From positions 1-12,579 of the forward strand of contig URVP01000030.1 in NCBI GenBank assembly GCA_900551345.1: a stretch of 12,579 nucleotides of DNA, in the 5' to 3' direction. The notes below the pieces were generated by a model, which saw only the letters and a program-made list of their open reading frames with translations, made no database searches and was not told where the DNA came from. Within the stretch, counting starts at the first letter, position 1; each line of letters begins with the position of its first letter. Below, piece after piece: positions 8,301-12,579 of the stretch. The translations under genes were made by a program, and so were the position numbers. Origin of the DNA: an uncultured Eubacteriales bacterium (GTDB taxonomy: Bacteria; Bacillota; Clostridia; Monoglobales; UMGS1388).

Positions 8301-8846
8301 AACATCAATCTTCTGAATTTCGTGAGAAGTTCTGAAACCGTCAAAGAAGTGAATAAACGGCATGCTTGATTTAATTGCTGCAAGGTGAGCAACACCGCCA
8401 AGATCCATAACTTCCTGAACATTGCTTGATGCAAGCATTGCAAAACCTGTCTGGCGGCAAGCCATTACATCGGAATGATCGCCGAAAATTGAAAGTGCAT
8501 GTGAAGCAAGAGCTCTTGCACTGATGTGGAAAACAGCAGGAAGTCTTTCACCTGCGATTTTGTACATGTTGGGAATCATAAGAAGCAGACCCTGAGAAGC
8601 TGTGTAGGTTGAGCTGAGTGCACCTGACTGCAATGCACCGTGTACAGCACCTGCCGCACCTGCTTCAGACTGCATTTCTACTACCTTAACGGGTTGTCCG
8701 AAAAGGTTCTTTCTACCTTCAGCGCCCCAGGCGTCAACCTGTTCAGCCATAACGGTAGAAGGTGTGATGGGGTAAATACCTGCTACTTCAGTAAACGCAT
8801 AGGATACATGAGCAGCGGCGGTATTACCGTCCATGGTTTTTTTCAT
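5319..8846 (-). CDS. nifJ: Pyruvate:ferredoxin (flavodoxin) oxidoreductase, single-chain
   Basis: A 1175-residue cytoplasmic enzyme converting pyruvate + CoA to acetyl-CoA + CO2 with transfer of two electrons to ferredoxin; this is the full length of the homodimeric single-chain type. The N-terminal pyruvate-binding part has YPITPS (25-30), the catalytic Glu in EMQSEAGAAGA (E61) and Arg in HISARA (R111). Two [4Fe-4S] clusters are bound by CIGCNQCSYVC (688, 691, 694, 698) and CTGCGNCAQVC (744, 747, 750, 754). The cluster near the TPP uses C810, C813, C838 and C1075 (YAPCINHG). The TPP/Mg motif runs from GGDGWAYD (D967) to NTGGQ (N1000). All expected ligands are present. The start is ATG 8846 with AAAGGAG 8 nt upstream; the ATG at 8834 would be too far. 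A consensus promoter and strong terminator make it monocistronic and probably highly expressed. Confidence 0.98.
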   Translation of the reverse strand: MKKTMDGNTAAAHVSYAFTEVAGIYPITPSTVMAEQVDAWGAEGRKNLFGQPVKVVEMQSEAGAAGAVHGALQSGALSSTYTASQGLLLMIPNMYKIAGERLPAVFHISARALASHALSIFGDHSDVMACRQTGFAMLASSNVQEVMDLGGVAHLAAIKSSMPFIHFFDGFRTSHEIQKIDVIDYSVFDKLLDKDAVEAFRKRSLNPERPVARGSAQNPDIFFQAREACNQYYDAIPGIVQEYMDKIYEETGRRYNLFDYYGAPDAEHVIVAMGSICDTIEETVDYLNAKGKKTGVVKVRLYRPFFTDAFFKVLPKTVKKIAVLDRTKEPGSIGEPLYQDVCTAFINADVKPEIFAGRYGLGSKDTTPSHIVSIYKNLEKDQPKDHFTIAINDDVTHLSLPVEEDIDTTPEGTINCTFWGLGSDGTVGANKNSIKIIGDNTDLNVQAYFSYDSKKSGGITVSHLRFGKQFIKSPYLVNKADFLACHNAAYLTKYDMVSTIKPGGTFLLNCAWDLDELNVHMPADKKRILAKNNIKFYTIDAVALAKEIGLGGRINTIMQSAFFKLANIIPIDKAIEYMKGAIYKSYGKKGEDIVNMNYAAVEAGVNAVKEIQIPADWANAVDAPEAESNKPEFIKNIVDVINAQDGDSLPVSAFIENDMVDGSFPAGTSKYEKRGVAVSIPQWHNEKCIGCNQCSYVCPHATIRPFLLTDEEVANAPAGMKTMTPKGKALEGYKVFVGVSALDCTGCGNCAQVCPAPEKALTMVPAETQNDQIACWDYAVNLPHKENPMGKKTVIGSQFEQPLLEFSGACAGCGETPYARLVTQLFGDRMYIANATGCSSIWGNSAPSTPYTTNYKGFGPAWANSLFEDNAEFGLGMLTGVKQQRNRIKALCEKLIESGAKEDCKNAAQAWIDTMDKGEESKATSAALVEALSACDCANDELKAIKDEILNNKEHLVMKSQWIFGGDGWAYDIGYGGLDHVLASGENVNVLVFDTEVYSNTGGQASKATPTGAIAKLAQAGKQVKKKDLAMMAMSYGYVYVAQIAMGADYNQCLKAITEAEAYPGPSLIIAYAPCINHGIKKGMGTAQAEIKRAVAAGYWQMFRFNPTLAEQGKNPFSLDSKAPTADYQEYILNEVRYASLKKMFPDRADELYAKSEQQAKEKYEKYTKFGSLFE

Positions 8847-8924
8847 GGTAACCTCTCCTTTATCTGAATTGTAATTATTATTACCTTGTGCCGGAATGAA
8901 AAATGCAAATCCAACATCCTTGAG

Positions 8925-8954
8925 ATTATACTATATTTTCCATATAATTGTCAA
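8925..8954 (-). promoter_or_regulatory. Consensus sigma-A promoter of the PFOR gene
   Basis: On the minus strand, perfect TTGACA (8949-8954) and perfect TATAAT (8925-8930) separated by 18 bp. Predicted start near 8918, leader about 72 nt with no evident strong structure. Two perfect hexamers fit a strongly expressed central-metabolism gene. Confidence 0.88.
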
Positions 8955-9140
8955 GTAATTGTAATATTAATTATGCCCTATTTGTATGCAAAAATTAAGT
9001 GTAAAAGTTGAAAACAGTTATGCATTTTTACCTATATTTAATTTATAAACGAAAAAGCTGCTTTTTTTGTTTATCCTTATTGACAACCATAAAAGTACAC
9101 AGACGACAATAAAACAATTTGTATATGTAAGGCAGAATAA

Positions 9141-9170
9141 TTATGCAAAAAAACAGATGATTTTGCATAA
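9141..9170. repeat. Perfect 10-bp inverted repeat, candidate operator
   Basis: TTATGCAAAA (9141-9150) and TTTTGCATAA (9161-9170) are exact inverted arms with a 10-bp spacer, so half-site centres are 20 bp (about two helical turns) apart. It ends 14 bp before the importer -35 box and is centred near -65 from the predicted start, a typical position for an activator dimer. No T-run follows the right arm on the + strand (AAAATCG), so a terminator is unlikely. Confidence 0.6.
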
Positions 9171-9184
9171 AAATCGAAAATCCC

Positions 9185-9213
9185 TTGACAAGGCATATCA
9201 GCGAATGTATAAT
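9185..9213 (+). promoter_or_regulatory. Consensus sigma-A promoter of the amino acid importer operon
   Basis: Perfect TTGACA (9185-9190), a 17-bp spacer and perfect TATAAT (9208-9213). Predicted start near 9220, leader about 34 nt before the ATG at 9254. Confidence 0.9.
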
Positions 9214-9253
9214 TTAGTAAAAAAAATAAGTTGAATAAACGGAGGTTTTAACA

Positions 9254-10030
9254 ATGAAATTTTCAAAAATTCTTTGCCTCGTCCTTGCAGCAATGATGCT
9301 TGTTATGAGCTTTACTGCTTGCAGCGGCGGCACTGATAACGGAAACGGCAACGATGCGGCAAAAGAGGATAATGTTTTCAAAATGGCAACCAATGCAGCT
9401 TTCCCTCCTTATGAATATAAGGAAGGCGACAAGTTTGTAGGTATAGACATTGATATTGCAGAAGCTATTGCAAAAGAACTGGGTATGACTCTTGAAGTTG
9501 TTGACATGGAGTTCGATTCAATCATTACATCTGTTAATAAAGGTGAAGTTGATGTTGGTATCGCAGGTATGACAATTACCGATGAGAGACTTGAAGAAGT
9601 TAACTTCTCATCAAGCTATGCAACAGGTATTCAGGTTGTTATAGTTAACGAAGGCTCCGACATAAAATCAATTGAAGACCTTGACGGTAAAAAAATCGGT
9701 GTTCAGCTTGGAACAACAGGCGATATTTATGCAACAGATGATTACGGCGCTGACAATGTAACTCAGTACAGCAAGGGTGCAGATGCTGTTATAGCTCTTA
9801 AAGGCGGCGATGTTGATGCGGTTATTATTGATAATGAACCTGCAAAGGCTTTTGTAGCTGAAAATGAAGGTCTTACCATCCTTGATACTGAATATGCCGT
9901 AGAGGACTATGCAATCGCAGTTGCAAAGGATAATGACGAGCTTCTTGACAAGATTAACGCTGCACTTGAAAAACTTACTGCAGACGGAACAATCGACGAA
10001 ATTATTTCTAAGTATATTAAGGCTGAATAA
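9254..10030 (+). CDS. Amino acid ABC transporter substrate-binding lipoprotein (SBP family 3)
   Basis: A 258-residue extracytoplasmic lipoprotein that captures an amino acid and delivers it to the permease encoded next. Residues 1-22 are a lipoprotein signal ending in the lipobox FTAC, with lipidated Cys23 followed by a Gly/Asn/Asp-rich tether. The remainder is a full family 3 binding domain: FPPYEY, the signature GIDIDIAEAIAKELG, then GMTITDER with Arg112 (expected to hold the substrate carboxylate), GTTGD at 153-157, and IIDNEPA with Asp193 (expected to hold the alpha-amino group). These fit an alpha-amino acid ligand; which one is not readable, with polar amino acids, glutamine or cystine all possible. 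The start ATG has GGAGG 8 nt upstream. A hairpin just downstream and a long gap before the permease suggest it is made in excess over the membrane parts, as is common for such operons. Confidence 0.95.
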   Translation: MKFSKILCLVLAAMMLVMSFTACSGGTDNGNGNDAAKEDNVFKMATNAAFPPYEYKEGDKFVGIDIDIAEAIAKELGMTLEVVDMEFDSIITSVNKGEVDVGIAGMTITDERLEEVNFSSSYATGIQVVIVNEGSDIKSIEDLDGKKIGVQLGTTGDIYATDDYGADNVTQYSKGADAVIALKGGDVDAVIIDNEPAKAFVAENEGLTILDTEYAVEDYAIAVAKDNDELLDKINAALEKLTADGTIDEIISKYIKAE

Positions 10031-10049
10031 TATTTATGTTTTTACTGAT

Positions 10050-10079
10050 AAGGGGCTGTCGCAAAACGGCAGCCCCTTT
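10050..10079 (+). terminator. Intra-operon hairpin after the binding-protein gene (partial terminator or 3' stabiliser)
   Basis: A 12-bp GC-rich stem with one G-T pair, AAGGGGCTGTCG (10050-10061) with CGGCAGCCCCTT (10067-10078), has a 5-nt loop CAAAA. Only three T follow before GAGG, so termination is probably incomplete. It starts 19 nt after the stop codon and would let the binding-protein message accumulate while some transcripts read into the permease. Confidence 0.65.
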
Positions 10080-10096
10080 GAGGTGGAACTAAACCT

Positions 10097-10168
10097 ATGC
10101 AGAACATGGGGGTAAAACCAAAGTGTAATTTTTGTTTTAATAAAACCGAGCTGTTATTTCAGCCGTAA
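10097..10168 (+). CDS. Possible 23-codon small ORF (speculative)
   Basis: ATG at 10097 is preceded by AGGTGG (10081-10086) at 10 nt and reads 23 codons to TAA at 10166-10168. The peptide is basic in the middle (GVKPK) and contains a CNFC pair, then ends ELLFQP. The final codons lie in the 5' arm of the following hairpin (10151-10194). It could be a leader peptide or simply a chance ORF in a 206-nt gap; there is no homology evidence either way. Confidence 0.2.
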   Translation: MQNMGVKPKCNFCFNKTELLFQP

Positions 10169-10194
10169 TTTACACGGGACGGTTAAAATAACAG
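10151..10194 (+). other. Long hairpin in the leader before the permease gene
   Basis: CTGTTATTT (10151-10159) pairs with AAATAACAG (10186-10194); after one C-A mismatch the helix continues with AGCCGT against ACGGTT (10161-10166 with 10179-10184, one G-T pair), leaving a 12-nt loop. No T-run suitable for termination follows. It ends 30 nt before the permease Shine-Dalgarno AGGAG (10225-10229). It may act as an RNA processing or stability element. Confidence 0.55.
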
Positions 10195-10236
10195 TTTGGC
10201 ATATATGAAAAAATTACCCGAAAGAGGAGAGTATAA

Positions 10237-11622
10237 ATGACAAAAAAGAAATTATCGGTGATTATTGTTTCTTTGCTTATTCTGTGTGTGGTTGTAGGAG
10301 CGTGCATTTTTGCAATCAGGTCGCAAACCACGGCTTCACAAATATCAAAAGAGGACGCACAGCAGCTGATAAATACCGAATTTGACAGCATGGCAACGGG
10401 CAAAGTGCTTACATATATAGCAGATAAAAACAATATAACGGTTAACAGCATTGAATACGGTGATGAAAAGAATATTATTGCCGATTGTGTGGTGGAAACC
10501 GTAGATGCATACAGCGTAATATCTCCCGAATATGACCGCTTTATGAGCACCGATGTAAAAAAAGAAAACGGTACAATGTTTAAGTCAGCCCTTGATTTTA
10601 AGCTTGAATTTGAAGGCGAACTTTTAGAGCTTGTTAAACAGGCTGAACCGATAACGGTAAAAGCGTCGATAAATATATACGATACAAAAGACGGATTCGT
10701 TATATATGCATCTGACAAAGCTGTTAATACCGTCTATGGCGGTGTTATTGATGTGGATTCCGACATTGATGAAAAAACTACCGTTGCAGTTACGGATGCA
10801 AACGGAAATGTTGAAGAAAAAAATATTGAGTCAAATAACATCAAAAAAGGTTTTGTACAGTGTCTGACTCCCAAATACAACAGTGATAAGCCAGATACAG
10901 CAGGATTTATAGGTAAGTTTTGGAATAACACAAAAAAAGATTTTGTTAAAAATTTCATTGTACATGACCGTTGGAAGACAGTATTATCCGGTCTTTGGGT
11001 AACTATTAAGCTAACGTTTTTTGCTCTTATAATAGGTATCATATTAGGCTTTATTGTAGCATTTATCAGATGTACATATATAAAAAATACAAAACGAGGT
11101 TTAATACTAAGAGTGTTAAACGGCATATCACAGGTTTATCTCACCGTAATAAGAGGTACGCCGGTGGTTGTGCAGATTATGATTATATATTTTGTAATAT
11201 TTATGCCTATCGGTGTTGATAAGTTTATTGCCGCTGTAATCTGCTTCGGATTTAATTCAGGTGCATATGTTGCCGAAATTGTAAGAGGCGGAATAATGAG
11301 CGTTGATAACGGACAGACCGAGGCAGGACGAAGCTTAGGTTTCGGCTACATGCAGACAATGTGGTATATTGTTTTCCCGCAGGCTTTTAAAGCGGTTTTG
11401 CCTGCTCTTGCCAATGAGTTTGTAGTTTTGCTTAAAGAAACTTCCATTGCTTTCTATATAGGCATAGGAGACCTTATGTATTCGGGTAATGCTATCAGGG
11501 CGGCGACATACAGTGCATTTATGCCTCTTGTGGCGGTGGCAATTATTTATCTTATTATGGTGCTTGCCCTGTCCAAGTGTGTAAGTCTTTTGGAAAGGAG
11601 ACTGAGAAACAGTGAACGATAA
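10237..11622 (+). CDS. Amino acid ABC transporter permease with an extra N-terminal extracytoplasmic domain
   Basis: A 461-residue membrane protein, about twice the usual 215-240 of HisM/GlnP-type permeases. Residues 1-28 are basic (MTKKK) then hydrophobic, either a membrane anchor or a signal; VGAC at 20-23 resembles a lipobox. Residues ~33-235 are a soluble, charged, mixed alpha/beta domain that I do not recognise and that lacks the family 3 binding-protein signatures. From about W246 the normal permease follows: helices at about 248-278 and 295-320 with VIRGTPVVVQ, then AYVAEIVRGGI, the EAA loop EAGRSLGFG (from 362) that contacts the ATPase, and final helices to the C-terminus. The frame is continuous with no stop or slippery site seen. 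Family permeases of this kind have an outside N-terminus, so the extra domain would lie outside, near the binding protein. AGGAG lies 7 nt before the ATG. It overlaps the ATPase gene by 11 bp. Confidence 0.92.
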   Translation: MTKKKLSVIIVSLLILCVVVGACIFAIRSQTTASQISKEDAQQLINTEFDSMATGKVLTYIADKNNITVNSIEYGDEKNIIADCVVETVDAYSVISPEYDRFMSTDVKKENGTMFKSALDFKLEFEGELLELVKQAEPITVKASINIYDTKDGFVIYASDKAVNTVYGGVIDVDSDIDEKTTVAVTDANGNVEEKNIESNNIKKGFVQCLTPKYNSDKPDTAGFIGKFWNNTKKDFVKNFIVHDRWKTVLSGLWVTIKLTFFALIIGIILGFIVAFIRCTYIKNTKRGLILRVLNGISQVYLTVIRGTPVVVQIMIIYFVIFMPIGVDKFIAAVICFGFNSGAYVAEIVRGGIMSVDNGQTEAGRSLGFGYMQTMWYIVFPQAFKAVLPALANEFVVLLKETSIAFYIGIGDLMYSGNAIRAATYSAFMPLVAVAIIYLIMVLALSKCVSLLERRLRNSER

Positions 11623-12352
11623 TGTAATGATTAAAACGGAAAAACTTTCCAAATGTTTTAAAGATTCCATACATGCTCTCAGAGAAGTGGATTGTGAAAT
11701 TAAAAAAGGCGAAGTAGTTGTTATTATCGGACCGTCAGGTTCGGGTAAATCTACATTTTTACGCTCTCTGAATCTTTTGGAGGAGTCAACCGGAGGTCAT
11801 GTTTATTTTGAGGGTACGGATATTACCGACCCTAAGGTTAATATCAATAAGCACCGTCAGAAAATGGGTATGGTGTTCCAGCAGTTTAATCTGTTCCCTC
11901 ATATGACCATACTTAAAAATATGACTCTTGCCCCCATCAAACTTTTAGGCCTTGAAAAGGAGGAGGCGGAAAAAAGAGCCTTTGCACTTCTTGACAGAGT
12001 CGGTCTGAAAGACAGAGCGTATGCTTATCCTTCCCAGCTTTCTGGAGGCCAGAAACAGAGGGTTGCCATAGTCAGAGCCCTTTGCATGCAGCCTGATGTT
12101 ATGCTTTTTGATGAGCCTACATCGGCACTTGACCCCGAAATGGTGGGAGAGGTTCTGGATACCATGAAGGAGCTTGCCCGTGACGGTATGACCATGGTGG
12201 TTGTAACTCATGAGATGGGTTTTGCCAGAGAGGTAGCCGACCGTGTGATCTTTATGTGTGACGGCGCAATTGCCGAAGAGGGAACCCCCGAAGAAATTTT
12301 TTCAAATCCCCAAAATCCCAGAACGCAGCAATTTTTACAAAGTATATTATAA
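11612..12352 (+). CDS. Amino acid ABC transporter ATP-binding protein (GlnQ/HisP type)
   Basis: A 246-residue cytoplasmic ATPase that energises the importer; the length is typical (240-255). All motifs are intact: Walker A GPSGSGKST (40-48), Q-loop FQQFNLFPHMT (Q90/Q91), signature LSGGQKQRVAIVRAL (from 143), Walker B VMLFDEPTSALDPE with D167 and catalytic E168, and switch histidine H200 in VVTHEMGFA. The sequence style is that of the polar amino acid uptake class. The start is taken as GTG 11612, overlapping the permease stop by 11 bp, because AAAGGAG (11594-11600) is 11 nt upstream; the in-frame ATG at 11627 would be 26 nt away and would lose five residues. The overlap implies translational coupling, keeping ATPase and permease in balance. 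A terminator follows at once, so this ends the operon. Confidence 0.96.
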   Translation: MNDNVMIKTEKLSKCFKDSIHALREVDCEIKKGEVVVIIGPSGSGKSTFLRSLNLLEESTGGHVYFEGTDITDPKVNINKHRQKMGMVFQQFNLFPHMTILKNMTLAPIKLLGLEKEEAEKRAFALLDRVGLKDRAYAYPSQLSGGQKQRVAIVRALCMQPDVMLFDEPTSALDPEMVGEVLDTMKELARDGMTMVVVTHEMGFAREVADRVIFMCDGAIAEEGTPEEIFSNPQNPRTQQFLQSIL

Positions 12353-12358
12353 ATCGTT

Positions 12359-12388
12359 AAGCCGCACGCTTTTTATGTGCGGCTTTTT
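12359..12388 (+). terminator. Terminator of the amino acid importer operon
   Basis: A 9-bp stem, AAGCCGCAC (12359-12367) with GTGCGGCTT (12377-12385), has a 9-nt loop and is followed by TTTG (five T in all). It begins 7 nt after the ATPase stop codon. Confidence 0.9.
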
Positions 12389-12510
12389 GTATTCTTTGTG
12401 CTCAAAAAACTTTTGTTAAAATGCGTATAAGATATGCCTTAAATTATGGATAAAAAGGCGATTTATGGGCAAAGTGAACAAAAAGGCAGAGGGTTTTTGT
12501 AAAAAAAGTC

Positions 12511-12549
12511 AAAAAATTCGTTGCATTATGAATTTTTTTGTGCTATAAT
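12511..12549 (+). promoter_or_regulatory. Outgoing promoter overlapped by an inverted repeat
   Basis: TTGCAT (12521-12526, 3 of 6 matches), a 17-bp spacer and perfect TATAAT (12544-12549) with an extended TGC just before it. The repeat AAAAAATTC (12511-12519) and GAATTTTTT (12530-12538) has a 10-bp spacer and brackets the -35 box, so a bound protein there could block it. The gene it serves is outside the window; no start codon with ribosome site is visible in the last 30 bases. Confidence 0.6.
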
Positions 12550-12579
12550 ATTTCCTGTTAAATTGGACAAGTAGTATTT

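Larger units (their letters stand above)
8847..9253. promoter_or_regulatory. Divergent control region between PFOR and the amino acid importer
   Basis: This 407-bp AT-rich gap has no supported gene. From left to right it holds the PFOR ribosome site and leader, the PFOR promoter, isolated TATGCA motifs at 8985-8990 and 9019-9024, a run of low-complexity A/T with a weak A-tract palindrome at 9052-9067, a perfect inverted repeat at 9141-9170, the importer promoter and the importer ribosome site (GGAGG at 9241-9245, 8 nt before the ATG). No riboswitch that I recognise is present in either leader. Confidence 0.7.

Noticed and set aside
5255..8867. Several open frames within or opposite the PFOR gene
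   Set aside because: They are shadows of a strongly codon-biased gene whose own frame carries every PFOR motif.
8973..9011. 12-codon ORF in the divergent region
   Set aside because: There is no Shine-Dalgarno and it lies upstream of the expected transcription starts of both flanking genes.
9052..9067. Possible terminator AAAAAGCTGCTTTTTT
   Set aside because: The palindrome leaves only a 1-3 nt loop with a weak A/T stem, and no transcript is expected to end there since both flanking genes read outward.
9080..9110. Second TTGACA as an additional importer promoter
   Set aside because: The best -10 at a usable distance is GACAAT at 19 bp, much weaker than the perfect promoter at 9185-9213.
10050..10079. 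End of an insertion sequence, because GGGGCTGTCGCAAAA resembles some transposon termini from memory
   Set aside because: No transposase remnant, matching inverted end or target duplication is visible nearby; a hairpin between binding protein and permease is the simpler reading.
9909..10115. A 68-codon frame overlapping the end of the binding-protein gene
   Set aside because: It is a second frame inside the binding-protein gene with no ribosome site, and it runs through the downstream hairpin.
10237..10971. Frameshift or assembly joining of two separate genes
   Set aside because: The frame is continuous, there is no start with ribosome site just before the permease part, and the topology (outside domain followed by an outside-first permease) is coherent.

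Overview
The window looks like a chromosomal segment of an anaerobic, low-to-moderate-GC Firmicute of the class Clostridia, probably gut-associated. The signs are strong AGGAGG-type Shine-Dalgarno sites, near-consensus sigma-A promoters, a single-chain pyruvate:ferredoxin oxidoreductase (PFOR), an SLH-domain surface protein, a BspA-like leucine-rich-repeat protein, and a lipoprotein-type amino acid binding protein. No mobile element, CRISPR array, tRNA or rRNA was seen, and no gene shows foreign base composition by eye.

Layout from left to right. (1) The 3' end of an SLH protein gene (+) with a 12-bp tandem-repeat linker, cut by the window edge. (2) A convergent spacer with three hairpins. 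(3) On the minus strand, a large secreted LRR_5/BspA-like protein with its own promoter. (4) On the minus strand, a two-gene unit of a MATE-family efflux pump and a small two-helix membrane protein, with its own promoter and a strong terminator. (5) On the minus strand, a full-length monocistronic PFOR gene bounded by a consensus promoter and a strong terminator. (6) A 407-bp divergent control region holding the PFOR promoter, the promoter of the next operon and several TATGCA-type motifs, including a perfect 10-bp inverted repeat. (7) On the plus strand, a three-gene polar amino acid ABC importer: binding lipoprotein, permease and ATPase. A 206-nt structured gap follows the first gene, and a terminator ends the unit. 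(8) A final stretch with an outgoing promoter overlapped by another inverted repeat, presumably serving a gene beyond the window.

How the genes relate: the SLH and LRR proteins are cell-surface components. PFOR is core fermentative metabolism (pyruvate to acetyl-CoA, CO2 and reduced ferredoxin). The importer feeds amino acids, and a control region shared with PFOR makes common regulation possible but unproven. The MATE/small-protein pair is an independent export unit.

Most of the window is ordinary. The most unusual item is the permease (461 aa): its canonical 5-helix domain occupies only about the last 215 residues, and an unrecognised extracytoplasmic domain of about 200 residues, led by a signal or anchor segment with a lipobox-like VGAC, precedes it. 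Next are the inverted repeat and repeated TATGCA motifs between PFOR and the importer, and the structured gap between binding protein and permease.
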